This document shows, in pieces, positions 22,171-34,395 of a DNA stretch of 64,000 nucleotides. The DNA comes from Mesostigma viride (Eukaryota; Streptophyta; Mesostigmatophyceae; Mesostigmatales; Mesostigmataceae), in assembly GCA_009746045.1 (NCBI GenBank), contig RPFO01000448.1, positions 2,575,009 to 2,639,008 on the forward strand, read 5' to 3'. Made by a program: the position numbers and the translations under genes. Position 1 is the first letter of the stretch, and every line of letters starts with the position of its first letter. The notes beneath the pieces were generated by a model, which worked only from the letters and a program-made list of their open reading frames with translations, was not told the origin of the DNA and searched no databases.

Positions 22171-22436
22171 ATAGCTTGCATTGATCAAATTGAGTTGGCC
22201 ACAGATTTAGTGTGCACAAGGGTCCACCTATTAAAAAAAAAGTCATATATTCTATATCTATTTTGCCCTAGCTCTACCCCAGGGGTCTTCTCTAGCTAGC
22301 ATGCTTCGATCCGCCGTTTGCAAACACGCCGGCCCTTCCCCACTGGAGTCACTAGTCCTACATGACCTGAGCCCACTATTAATCAATTAATTAGGAACAT
22401 CACTCCGTTGGGAGTAAATGTCGCACATATCCCTGA

Positions 22437-24299
22437 TATCCCAAAGGCATACGCAAAGGCATACCGCAGCCACGAGCCACGAGGTAGCCATGGCTGTCGG
22501 AGCTCATAACTTTCACGTTTGAGCACCGAATTCAGCTGTGAATATCACAATCGCTTCGTCTTTCTTAGACGCACATGCTGATATAATTTTCCGAAGCTGT
22601 AACGCACTATACGATGAGCAAACGCCTCTCGACGCAACGCAGCCTGGCGGCTGCGCTCAGCAATGAAAATACGTCTGCAGCCCCGGCTGCAGCTTCGCCA
22701 ACCGGCCCAGAAGGCAGCGGCGCCACTAGCCAAGCTCTAGTGGTCGCCCAGCCGCCTGCTGAGCCCGCCTCGCCCGCAGCGTCGCCTGAACCCAAGCGCA
22801 GTCGCTCTGCCGAGCCGAGTTGGACAGAGCTCGACTTTGTCGCCGAAGCCAGCCAGCCCGGCTTCCTTGACACGCTTAACCCGGAACGCATCCTGGTCTG
22901 CGTGTTTTATGGAACGCACGCCTCGCTTCTTGCACTATGCAAGCAGCTCTTCAACCAAGGTCGCCTCTTTGACCCTCGCTGGGTTCGTCTCGCCTCTTTC
23001 GACATCATTCCCAGCCTCCACCGCCCCTTCCTCCAGCAATTCGCTCTCTTTTCCCTCCTTGGACGCTCCATCGGGGAGCTTTGGCCCCCCAAGCCTCTCA
23101 CCACCACCTTAACCGAATCCTCCCTCCGCTCACTCCTTAAGGAGGTCCTCGAGGAGCACGTGGACCCCATTGCTGCAGATGTGGCGGCCATCGGCGGCAC
23201 GCTGACTGCCGAGCTTCCCCTCCTTTCCACCGCCACCTCCACCATCTCCACCGCCACCTCCACCCTCCTCGCCTCCTCCACCGCCACCACCTCCACCTCC
23301 GACGCCATCACCGCCCAGCTCCGTGACATCGACCAGCGTCTTAAGGACAACGCCATCGCTATCGAGGTTCTGCAGAACACGGCAGGCCTCACCGCCCAGG
23401 CGGTGAAGGACATTGCCGCCAAGCCAGCCCCGGCTGGCCTGGCCGGCGATGCTCCTCCCATCACCACCTGGGCGGACATGCTTAAGCAACATACCACCTC
23501 CACCACCTCCGCCGTCGCAGCCCAGCTCCAACGGCAGACGCTTGACCTCCGCGAGGAGGCCGAGCTCGCCCAGCGCAGCCTCAACGTCATTGTCAAGAAC
23601 TTCACCATGGAGGAAGGTGAGACTTCCGAGAAGCTTTTGCGTGCGTTTGAGCGAGAAATCCTTGGTCGCATGGGCCTTATCGGTGAGATCGCGCTGGCCG
23701 CCCACCGCCTTCCCGCGCGCGGGGTAAGGCAGGGCCGCCCCCGCTCCTTCTCACCTTTAAGACCCCGGCGGACAAGATTTCTTTTCTCAGACGCCGCAAG
23801 CGGCTCGAGAAGACTCTCTTCACCCTTGATGACGACCTGACCCTGGCGCAGCAACAACGGCGACGGGAGCTATGGCCGATCTACCTCCAGCTCCGGCAGA
23901 CCAAGGCGGGCCAGCCGGTGTACTGGAAGGGGGCGGCCATCTACGTCGGCCACAAGCCCTGGCAGGCGACCCCCCCCCCGCGGCCCCAGCGACTCCAGAC
24001 GCCCCAGCTTAGGGGAATACAGCAGTAGTAGTGCAGAATAGATAGACCGTGGCCATGTACATGTACGCCTCCTAGAGGCACTATCCTAGCTAAGCCACGC
24101 GCTTTCCTTAATCATGTACATGTGTGCCTATGATGAGCCACACCCCAGATGATGCCTAGCTTTATTTAGTTATGTTGTGCCCATGCAGGGAGTAACTCTC
24201 TGCTGAGACGCCATGCCCTAGCTTCTTTGTATAGCTATGCTGCTCTTCCCCCCATGACAGGCTCCCCCTTCGCTGGGCATAGCTTGAAGATCATGGGAT
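22437..24299 (+). mobile_element. LINE-B in left arm, 3' end cut off
   Basis: Same element as 31,186-33,210 but truncated at 24,299 by the junction with the centre, so it has no hairpin or tail here. Confidence 0.85.
22614..24040 (+). pseudogene. LINE-B ORF1, left-arm copy with 1-bp frameshift
   Basis: Identical in reading to the right-arm ORF1 up to about codon 365. At 23,710-23,714 this copy has CCC where the right arm has CCCC, so translation shifts at HRLP and stops at 23,840. The rest of the reading frame continues to the shared stop at 24,040. The difference lies in a short homopolymer and may be a consensus error. Confidence 0.85.
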
Positions 24300-27200
24300 G
24301 GATGATTGGGCTAACAAAGTGAGTGGTTGCGTGTCGTGCGCAATGGTCATGTTAGTCCTCCTTGCCTCCCTATGAAACTAAGGGTTGAGAAAGCAGGTTT
24401 GGGCTCGGCGGCTACCATATTGTAGTGACATGCACACACGGGCTGTTGGGAGCCACGGGGAAGAGAATATGAGAAAATCGGGTTAGCTTCGATTGCCAAT
24501 TTGTAGCCATCCACTAAGCTGCTGTTTAGAATGGTAGGAATGCTTTTACACACTTTATACAGACGTCCACTTAAGTAAATTTGGACTAATTGAGCTCTGA
24601 GACATCTGGTGGTGCCGGTCTACACGATCATTTCTAGCTTTTCTCATTCTGTCATTTTTTGTTGGATGCAATATCAATATTGTGTAGACACCTCACTTAT
24701 GTTATGATTTGGCCATTATGGATTCAAGAAACACCTGCCATGATCCTCCATTTTGCCAACACTCACGCCATGGTGAACACCATTTTATTTTTTTATTGCT
24801 TGATGACATGGTTGAGATCACCTAGTAAGACAGTTGGTGTGTGGGCGGGGGTGGGCAAGGATCTTGGCACTCAGACATGTCTTTGGCCGGTGGGGTTACA
24901 TGGGTGGCAAGAGGCAGATGCCTGTTTGGGGCAAACCAATGTTGGTGCAGTTAATTAGTAATTATATTGACTGGTTTTTCACTCCCTCTCTCCTCTTGGA
25001 CTGCCATGCAGAAGCAAGAAGCGGTGGCAGAGATTGTCAAGGCGCACACGCCCGACCCTGTGGGCAAGCCCCCCCCCCAAGCGGTGGAGGCGTTTTGATG
25101 AGTAGTGTAGTTAGGATTTTCTAGATAGCTTAGAGTTAGGAAGTTCGTTCACGCGGCTCCCTCCACCCATCCATCATGGAATATGTGCTACATGATTCCC
25201 CACGGAGGCATGTTATAATTTAATTTACTTTAATTTAATTATTGACTGGTTATGGGTTTGCATAGACTACTCAAGTTTTGTTCCTTGTTGTGCGAGATCT
25301 CCCTTCCATTCATTCCATATCGACTTGCCATTGCCTCCAGGTTTGTCGAGGCCGGCAATGCATCTAGTGTAGGATTGTATAGGTATACAATAAGACTTTT
25401 TCATGCAAGGGTACGTTATGGATTCATTCTATTAATTAAATGAATGATTTTATGGATTTATGGGAGCATTAATTAATTGAATCATGAATTTGCACGCAAC
25501 TTGTCACGTGAGCATGTATCCAAACAATGATTAATCATTTATCAAAGAGACAACCAGCGCAGGCCAGAAATCGGGAGAATCCGGACCATGGTTAGCTCGA
25601 GCCTGCCGTTATCTTTTCCGCGTTTTCGAGTCGTTCAGGATGATGAAGATGAATGGTGATGGAAATGTGTTATCCTTGTGCATTGAAATTATGGCTGGCT
25701 TACGTGTGGAGCGACTAGATGACCTAGACGGTGGGGCCGGAAACAGCATGCTTGATCAGGGCGTGTGTTTCTAGCCTAACTGGCCGGGAGTGTCTAGTGG
25801 TGAGCACCATTGCTGCGATCGTCTCCCACCATTTACGAGGAAAATACCCGCAAATGAAAACACTGAAAAGGTCTAGCTAGTCAGTCATCACGTTAGCCAT
25901 GCCATGATTCCAAACGTCCAAGAACTGCACACGGTGCAAAGGCAAAAACTCGGAGGACAGCATCTTTCAAATGTGCGCGGGAACCAAAAGCCCGCGGATG
26001 CCAGAAAACATTCGTGTTGCCGTGGCAGCGACGCGACGATGTGGACAACGAATCCAGTGCCAAGCTCGGAACGGCCGCAAAGGAGATCTGGCATCACAGG
26101 GTTCAGATGTGCGGAGATACTATGCGATCCAGCCGGTCCAACGACCTGTTTGTAGAGCTTGTGCCAAGGGCAGCACCGAACAGATGTGCGGTTGACGTTG
26201 CAAAAAACATCGGACCTTAAAAAAATTTAAAATTAAATTATAACATGCCTTCCGTGGGAGGTCATGTTAGCACATATTTCATGATGGATGGGTGGAGGAA
26301 GCCGCGTGATTCGAACTATCCTAATCTCTATCTAGAAAAGCCTAACTACACTACTCATCAAAACGCCTCCTCCGCTTGGGGGAGGTGGCTTGCCCCCAGG
26401 GTCGGGCGTGTGTGCCCTTGACAATTCTTCTTCCACCGCTCCTTTTTCTGCCATGGCAGTCCAAAGCGGGAGAGAGAGTGGATGCGGTACTTCAAACTGG
26501 GCTGGGACCACTTAGGTCGTCCAGCAACATCTGGGTATAGGTCATGGCATGTTTCCCTACCTTTTTTAGGAATGTTCTTGGGGCCAGGCCAGGTCAAATG
26601 TGCCGCCCCGGTTGGCCGAGCCGTGGGGACCGGCCAGACCAAGGGCGTGTCGACCTGGCTGGGGCGAGCAAGATGTCCTACAAATGCTATCCTACGCTGT
26701 CTAATCTCGTCCGAAATACGCGGCATTACCGTGATACAAAGACTCTAAGGACCTACGCTGAGAAAACCCGACATTCGGACCTGTCGGAGCATCCGGGTTA
26801 CCGTGCCGTTCTAGCTTGGCTGCCAGGTGTTGCCGTGAGTGTCCATGCCTCGGCGCCATACGTGAGCACCGTGAGGACGAGGACCTTGAAGAGCATGCGC
26901 TTGCGGTGCTCTGGTCCAGGCCCTTTGGAGCGCCAGTAGGTGTTGAGCGAACGGAGCTTGGCCCAGGAAAGGCCGATGCGGGTGTCCACATCGTCGGCAG
27001 TGTCCGGAAGCCAACTCCCCAACAGCTTGAAGCGGTCGCGGCAGTGGGACCTCCGTCCCGTTCTAGCAGGGCGCGGCAGCGGTGGGCGACTCGGAGGCCC
27101 CAATCACCATCGCCTCATTTTTGACACTAATCTCCAACCCCACCGCCCTCGCCTCCAGGCCCAGACAGTCCAGCCAGGTCTGAATGTGCTCGGGGCGCGC

Positions 27201-27832
27201 GATGAGGGTGGTGTCGTCCCGGCGTAAATCAGGTCAGCCAGGCGGTAACCCGTGCTAACATCGGACTTGACGGAGCATAATGGCTCGGTCATTAGTCTTT
27301 GACCAATAAACGCTTGCAAGAGTTCAACAAGAGTCGTGATGAAATCAACACGATACGGAACAAAGACGGGAAAAACGATGTAAACTGAGAAAGAACAACA
27401 CCATATTTTGCTGTGTGGGAAAGGAGACTGTGAAATATCGGGGTAACGAATAAAAGGAATCATTATATCATCTGCCATAAGGCTGAATTTACTTAAACAA
27501 TTAATTAACAACATATTATCTCCGTTGGGAGCTTTATGTAACACATAGCCCTGAGTGGGGGCATATGGGTTTAATACATCCTTTAGCTACCACTTGCAGG
27601 TGAATTGAATTGTAACATAACTCCGTTGGGAGTATATGTAGCACATAGCCCTTGAGAGGGGGCATATGGCCTATCATACATCCTAAGCACTTCCTGCAAG
27701 GGTGGGGAGTAAACAACACTTGCTCTAGGTGCACCAAGGCACCTGCACCCTCATGATGTATCGCCGCTATGCTACTTGCAGGTGGGGGGGTGTAATCAGT
27801 CATAATGCTGTGCTCTTATTCTTTGCACACTG
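24300..27832 (+). repeat. Centre part 1: noisy direct copy of 18,311-21,832
   Basis: Collinear with the left arm but with many single-base insertions and deletions, e.g. ATTGGGCTAAC for ATTGGCTAAC and GTGATTCGAAC for GTGATCGAAC. Open frames of the arm, including the LINE-A RT, are broken here for that reason. It contains LINE-A fragments at about 25,005-25,240 (plus) and about 26,220-27,250 (minus). Confidence 0.9.
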
Positions 27833-30800
27833 GTGTTCTGGTGCGGCATGGCTGCGGCAGCTACCTGGCCCGGGCTGGCCGACGTTGGCATGGACGACTG
27901 TCAAGAAAGAGTTCATCTCGCTTGGGTAAGCTGCGGTTGTTTCGTCTGGGCGCTCTTCCCATTTTATTGCTAACGGGTCGATTTACTTACCCAACGTTTC
28001 CATCCAGGGCAGAAATGCCAGCGACTTTTCAGTCGGCCACTTCCATTTTTTACCCACTTCGAGTCGTAACGTCATCCAAGGAATACTTTACCCTCTGTAT
28101 TCCGGCCTGTCTCCTTCTATTTCGCAGGAACCCTTCGCTTCTGGTTGGCGTTCCTGCACTGCAGGCAGGCTGCAGTCTCTACCGCTGCATTTTTTTGTAA
28201 GTACTTCGGTTGGGAAGTTCGTCTAACGTTTTTCCATCGACTGTCCTGCTTCCAAGCCAGGCCGCGTCTCTACACTGTGTTTCCGTCAGCAACGGGATGG
28301 AGGTCCGGTTTTTCATGATCGGCAACCGTTTTGGTCACGTCATTTTCAGCAACACGCAACTGCCTCTGCCTTACACGCTGCGCTTTGTCGTCCTTCCGTC
28401 GGTTCGGGAAAGCTTCTTACGTCTTTCCATTACATCATTACCGTCCAGGTAGTTTCTTACCATTTGCTTTCGGTCGGCAACGGGTCGGGAGCATATACAG
28501 TGGGTCATTATCCGCAATGCAGCTTCCCCCCTGTTTTCCCCACAGGCTCTCCCTGTATTTCCTTGGGGAACATCTTTGGATTAGCTCCCGTGCATCAAAC
28601 GTGCATCAAGAACACATTTTTTAGGGAGACTTTGGCTGTTCGTGGGATGGGAAGCACTACTGTGCCCATGTTTTCCACTGCTTGATCTTGACTGCATACC
28701 CCACGCACCTGTCACCCACCTGACTTTTGCTAGTAGTTGCTGGATTTTTTCTTATAGCAGGTGCTGCGTGCTGGTGATTGACATTACGGTCGCCATTGCT
28801 TGCCAGTAATTCAAAGTTGCTTGAAATGGTCAGCATCACGGCCAAGTCTACGTTCAGATCCTGCTTGGAATTTGTGGCGGGCGTTTTCTGTATTGGATGA
28901 ACGCCAGTTTTTGTGACAGTGTGATTGTGTATAGGAACAAGTTTGAAGCAACAGCACACGTAGCATATTCATACTCATATACATGCGCTTAATGTGAACG
29001 ATGTAGCCTAGGGCGAAGAGCGTTGGTTTACACGACGACGTATTCAAAGTATAACTTCTGTAAACAAGTATCCATCTGCGTGTTTTAATTCATTTTGGCA
29101 GCCATGCATGTGCACAAGAGTACCAATTAATTATTCCTACACTAGGGGTCGATGTATTTAGCATTCACTTTGGCATTTACTGCGGCAATGCCATTACTCC
29201 GTGGCTCCCCAATGGGACATGTATGTGTGTCTTGTTGTGTTGACAGCGTGTAATAAGTGTTGCAACGAACTAGGCAAGGGCTAATGGACTAAACTGTGAC
29301 GGGCAGCACATTGATTGCCGCATCGAAGCCAAGAATCATTTAGCACTCGCAGTTAGGTATCGCCATGATGCAGAGAAATTGTTGTGGCCTGACCACTTGA
29401 GGCAGTGAGACAAGGTTGGATGCCCTCCCAATCAGTGTATAGGGGTTGAAGGTTGTTTTATTGCCACCCATGTGACGCAATATACGTGTGCTTGATGAGT
29501 GGATGGATGGATGGATGGATGGATGGATGGATGGATGGATGGATGGATGGATGGATGGATGGATGGATGGATGGATGGATGGATGGATGGATGGATGGAT
29601 GGATGGATGGATGGATGGATGGATGGATGGATGGATGGATGGATGGATGGATGGATGGATGGATGGATGGATGGATGGATGGATGGATGGATGGATGGAT
29701 GGATGGATGGATGGATGGATGGATGGATGGATGGATGGATGGATGGATGGATGGATGGATGGATGGATGGATGCATGGATGCATGGATGCATGGATGCAT
29801 GGATGCATGGATGCATGGATGCATGGATGCATGGATGCATGGATGCATGGATGCATGGATGCATGGATGCATGGATGCATGGATGCATGGATGCATGGAT
29901 GCATGGATGCATGGATGCATGGATGCATGGATGCATGGATGCATGGATGCATGGATGCATGGATGCATGGATGCATGGATGCATGGATGCATGGATGCAT
30001 GGATGCATGGATGCATGGATGCATGGATGCATGGATGCATGGATGCATGGATGCATGGGTGCATGGGTGCATGGGTGCATGGGTGCATGGGTGCATGGGT
30101 GCATGGGTGCATGGGTGCATGGGTGCATGGGTGCATGGGTGCATGGGTGCATGGGTGCATGGGTGCATGGGTGCATGGGTGCATGGGTGCATGGGTGCAT
30201 GGGTGCATGGGTGCATGGGTGCATGGGTGCATGGGTGCATGGGTGCATGGGTGCATGGATGCATGGATGCATGGATGGATGCATGGATGCATGGATGCAT
30301 GGATGGATGGATGCATGGATGCATGGATGCATGGATGCAAGGATGCATGGATGCATGGATGCATGGATGCATGGATGCATGGATGCATGGATGCATGGAT
30401 GCATGGATGCATGGATGCATGGATGCATGGATGCATGGATGCATGGATGCATGGATGCATGGATGCATGGATGCATGGATGCATGGATGCATGGATGCAT
30501 GGATGCATGGATGCATGGATGCATGGATGCATGGATGCATGGATGCATGGATGCATGGATGCATGGATGGATTATTGGCTAACAAAGTAAGTGCTTGCGT
30601 GTCGTGCGCATGGTCATGTTAGTCCTCCTTGCCTCCCTATGAAACTAAGGGTTGAGAAAGCGTGTTTGGGCTCGGCGGCTGCCATATCGTAGTGGCATGC
30701 GCACACGGGCTGTTGGGAGCCACGGGGAAGAGAATATGAGAAATCGGTTTAGCCAGTGCTTCGATTGCCAATTTGTAGCCATCCACTAGGCTGCTGTTTA

Positions 30801-30893
30801 GAATGGTAGGTACTTTTACACACTTTATACAGACGTCCACTTAAGCTAAATTTGGACTAATTGAGCTCTGAGACATCATGGTGGTCCCGGTGC
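27833..30893 (+). repeat. Centre part 2: clean direct copy of 16,157-18,632
   Basis: Nearly identical to the left arm, apart from a longer satellite (29,499-30,572) and 28 bp at about 28,231-28,258 that both arms lack. Confidence 0.9.
29499..30572. repeat. Three-type GGAT satellite in centre
   Basis: (GGAT)n to about 29,770; (GGATGCAT)n to about 30,056; a homogeneous (GGGTGCAT)n block to about 30,256; then (GGATGCAT)n with a few 4-bp deletions and one GCAA variant. The long ORFs over this region are artefacts. Confidence 0.95.
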
Positions 30894-31185
30894 CCTTGGT
30901 GCACCTAGAGCAGGTGTAGTTTACATCCTACCCTTGCAGGAAGTAGCCCAGAATGTATTAAAAGGCCAAAGCAAGGAGACAACCATATGCCCCTTCTCAG
31001 GCTATGAGCCACATGTACTCCCAACGTAGTCGTGTTCCTAATTAATAATTAATTAATGCCTCTTGTCAGGGATATGTGCTACATGTGTTCCCAATGGAGA
31101 TGTGTTCCAATTTAATTTAATTTAATTTTTTCCTTGAGAAGGGGGATATGGTTTTTAAGTAATTCTCGATCTTGCTCAGGGATAT
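30894..31185. other. Mosaic of LINE-B 3' ends
   Basis: Two plus-strand LINE-B 3' ends with worn hairpins (about 31,010-31,035 and 31,078-31,105) and TTAA or TTTAA tails. The last 10 bp, TCAGGGATAT (31,176-31,185), are the duplication of the LINE-B that follows. Confidence 0.7.
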
Positions 31186-31209
31186 TGAATTGAATTGAAT
31201 TGAATTGTA

Positions 31210-31234
31210 ACATAACTCCGTTGGGAGTATATGT
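31210..31234 (-). promoter_or_regulatory. 3' terminal hairpin of intact LINE-B
   Basis: On the minus strand: ACAT, then ACTCC-CAAC-GGAGT, then ATGT, then the (TTCAA)n tail. Confidence 0.7.
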
Positions 31235-31602
31235 AGCACACAGCCCTTGAGAGGGGGGCATATGGCCTATCATACATCCTAAGCTACTTCCTGCAAGGGT
31301 GGGGATGTAAAGGACCCTTGCTCTAGGTGCACCAGGGCACTTGCATCCCATGATCTTCAAGCTATGCCCAGCGAAGGGGGAGCCTGTCATGGGGGGAAGA
31401 GCAGCATAGCTATACAAAGAAGCTAGGGCATGGCGTCTCAGCAGAGAGTTACTCCCTGCATGGGCACAACATAACTAAATAAAGCTAGGCATCATCTGGG
31501 GTGTGGCTCATCATAGGCACACATGTACATGATTAAGGAAAGCGCGTGGCTTAGCTAGGATAGTGCCTCTAGGAGGCGTACATGTACATGGCCACGGTCT
31601 AT

Positions 31603-33033
31603 CTATTCTGCACTACTACTGCTGTATTCCCCTAAGCTGGGGCGTCTGGAGTCGCTGGGGCCGCGGGGGGGGGGGGTCGCCTGCCAGGGCTTGTGGCCGA
31701 CGTAGATGGCCGCCCCCTTCCAGTACACCGGCTGGCCCGCCTTGGTCTGCCGGAGCTGGAGGTAGATCGGCCATAGCTCCCGTCGCCGTTGTTGCTGCGC
31801 CAGGGTCAGGTCGTCATCAAGGGTGAAGAGAGTCTTCTCGAGCCGCTTGCGGCGTCTGAGAAAAGAAATCTTGTCCGCCGGGGTCTTAAAGGTGAGAAGG
31901 AGCGGGGGCGGCCCTGCCTTACCCCGCGCGCGGGGAAGGCGGTGGGCGGCCAGCGCGATCTCACCGATAAGGCCCATGCGACCAAGGATTTCTCGCTCAA
32001 ACGCACGCAAAAGCTTCTCGGAAGTCTCACCTTCCTCCATGGTGAAGTTCTTGACAATGACGTTGAGGCTGCGCTGGGCGAGCTCGGCCTCCTCGCGGAG
32101 GTCAAGCGTCTGCCGTTGGAGCTGGGCTGCGACGGCGGAGGTGGTGGAGGTGGTATGTTGCTTAAGCATGTCCGCCCAGGTGGTGATGGGAGGAGCATCG
32201 CCGGCCAGGCCAGCCGGGGCTGGCTTGGCGGCAATGTCCTTCACCGCCTGGGCGGTGAGGCCTGCCGTGTTCTGCAGAACCTCGATAGCGATGGCGTTGT
32301 CCTTAAGACGCTGGTCGATGTCACGGAGCTGGGCGGTGATGGCGTCGGAGGTGGAGGTGGTGGCGGTGGAGGAGGCGAGGAGGGTGGAGGTGGCGGTGGA
32401 GATGGTGGAGGTGGCGGTGGAAAGGAGGGGAAGCTCGGCAGTCAGCGTGCCGCCGATGGCCGCCACATCTGCAGCAATGGGGTCCACGTGCTCCTCGAGG
32501 ACCTCCTTAAGGAGTGAGCGGAGGGAGGATTCGGTTAAGGTGGTGGTGAGAGGCTTGGGGGGCCAAAGCTCCCCGATGGAGCGTCCAAGGAGGGAAAAGA
32601 GAGCGAATTGCTGGAGGAAGGGGCGGTGGAGGCTGGGAATGATGTCGAAAGAGGCGAGACGAACCCAGCGAGGGTCAAAGAGGCGACCTTGGTTGAAGAG
32701 CTGCTTGCATAGTGCAAGAAGCGAGGCGTGCGTTCCATAAAACACGCAGACCAGGATGCGTTCCGGGTTAAGCGTGTCAAGGAAGCCGGGCTGGCTGGCT
32801 TCGGCGACAAAGTCGAGCTCTGTCCAACTCGGCTCGGCAGAGCGACTGCGCTTGGGTTCAGGCGACGCTGCGGGCGAGGCGGGCTCAGCAGGCGGCTGGG
32901 CGACCACTAGAGCTTGGCTAGTGGCGCCGCTGCCTTCTGGGCCGGTTGGCGAAGCTGCAGCCGGGGCTGCAGACGTATTTTCATTGCTGAGCGCAGCCGC
33001 CAGGCTGCGTTGCGTCGAGAGGCGTTTGCTCAT
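31603..33033 (-). CDS. LINE-B ORF1 protein, L1 ORF1-like RNA chaperone
   Basis: 476 residues, intact. N-terminus MSKRLSTQRSLAAALSNENT followed by a Pro/Ala-rich stretch to about residue 65, then a hydrophobic segment (WTELDFVAEAS; LASFDIIPSLHRPFLQQFAL, about 70-150). Residues about 190-235 are a Ser/Thr/Ala low-complexity linker; about 235-325 is helix-rich and likely coiled coil (AITAQLRDIDQRLKDNAIAI; LDLREEAELAQRSL). The C-terminal third is the nucleic-acid-binding part: NVIVKNFTMEEGETSEKLL, GLIGEIALAAHRLP, PLLLTFKTPADKISFLRRRK, LDDDLTLAQQQRRRELWP and PVYWKGAAIYVGHKPW. By family, trimeric ORF1p binds LINE RNA. Start chosen at the first ATG after the conserved 5' UTR. The left-arm copy is frameshifted. 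Confidence 0.85.
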   Translation of the reverse strand: MSKRLSTQRSLAAALSNENTSAAPAAASPTGPEGSGATSQALVVAQPPAEPASPAASPEPKRSRSAEPSWTELDFVAEASQPGFLDTLNPERILVCVFYGTHASLLALCKQLFNQGRLFDPRWVRLASFDIIPSLHRPFLQQFALFSLLGRSIGELWPPKPLTTTLTESSLRSLLKEVLEEHVDPIAADVAAIGGTLTAELPLLSTATSTISTATSTLLASSTATTSTSDAITAQLRDIDQRLKDNAIAIEVLQNTAGLTAQAVKDIAAKPAPAGLAGDAPPITTWADMLKQHTTSTTSAVAAQLQRQTLDLREEAELAQRSLNVIVKNFTMEEGETSEKLLRAFEREILGRMGLIGEIALAAHRLPRARGKAGPPPLLLTFKTPADKISFLRRRKRLEKTLFTLDDDLTLAQQQRRRELWPIYLQLRQTKAGQPVYWKGAAIYVGHKPWQATPPPRGPSDSRRPSLGEYSSSSAE

Positions 33034-34020
33034 CGTATAGTGCGTTACAGCTTCGGAAAATTATATCAGCATGTGCGTCTAAGAAAGACGAAGCGATTGT
33101 GATATTCACAGCTGAATTCGGTGCTCAAACGTGAAAGTTATGAGCTCCGACAGCCATGGCTACCTCGTGGCTCGTGGCTGCGGTATGCCTTTGCGTATGC
33201 CTTTGGGATATCAGGGATATGTGCGACATTTACTCCCAACGGAGTGATGTTCCTAATTAATTGATTAATAGTGGGCTCAGGTCATGTAGGACTAGTGACT
33301 CCAGTGGGGAAGGGCCGGCGTGTTTGCAAACGGCGGATCGAAGCATGCTAGCTAGAGAAGACCCCTGGGGTAGAGCTAGGGCAAAATAGATATAGAATAT
33401 ATGACTTTTTTTTTAATAGGTGGACCCTTGTGCACACTAAATCTGTGGCCAACTCAATTTGATCAATGCAAGCTATTAAATTATAACATGCCTCCGTTGG
33501 GAGATCATGTAGCACATATTCCTTGATGGATGGGTGGGGTGGAAGGAGCCGCGTAATCGAACTAACCTAACTCTAATCTAGCTAGTCTAGAAAAGTCCTA
33601 ACTACCCTACTCATCAAAACGCCTCCTCCGCTTGGGGGGAGGTGGTTTGCCCACAGGGTCGGGCGTTTCAGCCTTGACTATGCAAGCTATGGTGAGTAAA
33701 TTTAATGAAGTAATTAATTATGGCCAGTGCCTTGATCCGCAAGTCCATTTGTAATTGGATCATTTACATGCAGTTTCGGTCAGAAGACGCAAAAAGGGTG
33801 GCATCAACCGTGGGTGCATGAAAACCAGTGTGCAAAGAATAAGAGCACAGCATTATGACTGATTACACCCCCCCCACCTGCAAGTAGCATAGCGCGATAC
33901 ATCATGAGGGTGCAGGTGCCTTGGTGCACCTAGAGCAAGTGTTGTTTACATCCCCACCCTTGCAGGAAGTAGCTTAGGATGTATGATAGGCCATATGCCC
34001 CCTCTCAAGGGCTATGTGCT

Positions 34021-34045
34021 ACATATACTCCCAACGGAGTTATGT
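34021..34045 (+). promoter_or_regulatory. LINE-B 3' terminal RNA hairpin
   Basis: Outer ACAT/ATGT, inner ACTCC/GGAGT, loop CAAC, then a TTCAA tail. Confidence 0.65.
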
Positions 34046-34395
34046 TACAATTCAATTCACCTGCAAGTGGTAGCTAAGGATGTATTAAAACCCATATGCC
34101 CCCACTCAGGGCTATGTGTTACATAAGCTCCCAACGGAGATATATGTTGTTAATTAATTGTTTAATAAATTCAGACTTATGGCAGATGATAAATGATTCC
34201 TTTTATTCGTTACCCCGATATTCACAGTCTCCTTTCCCACACAGCAAAATATGGTGTTGTTCTTTCTCAGTTACATCGTTTTTCCCGTCTTTGTTCCGTA
34301 TCGTGTTGATTTCATCACGACTCTTGTTGAACTCTTGCAGCGTTTATTGGTCAAAGACTATGACCGAGCCATTATGCTCCGTCAAGTCCGATGTT

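Larger units (their letters stand above)
15889..24299 (+). repeat. Left inverted arm
   Basis: Reverse complement of 31,347-39,755. The coordinate sum is 55,644 outside the minisatellite, 55,647 inside it, and 55,646 beyond the homopolymer difference near 23,713. The arm ends inside the LINE-B 3' UTR. Confidence 0.95.
31186..33210 (-). mobile_element. Intact LINE-B: complete ORF1-only retrotransposon
   Basis: 2,025 bp between duplications TCAGGGATAT at 31,176-31,185 and 33,211-33,220. On the minus strand: 5' UTR of about 177 bp, one 476-codon ORF1, about 420 bp of 3' UTR with hairpin 31,210-31,234, and a (TTCAA)n tail. No RT or endonuclease. Having exact duplications on both sides shows that this ORF1-only unit is itself mobile, comparable in concept to mammalian HAL1 half-LINEs. 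Confidence 0.85.

Noticed and set aside
31789-32740. Plus-strand ORFs opposite LINE-B ORF1
   Set aside because: Antisense shadows with glycine runs; the minus-strand ORF1 carries the recognisable motifs.
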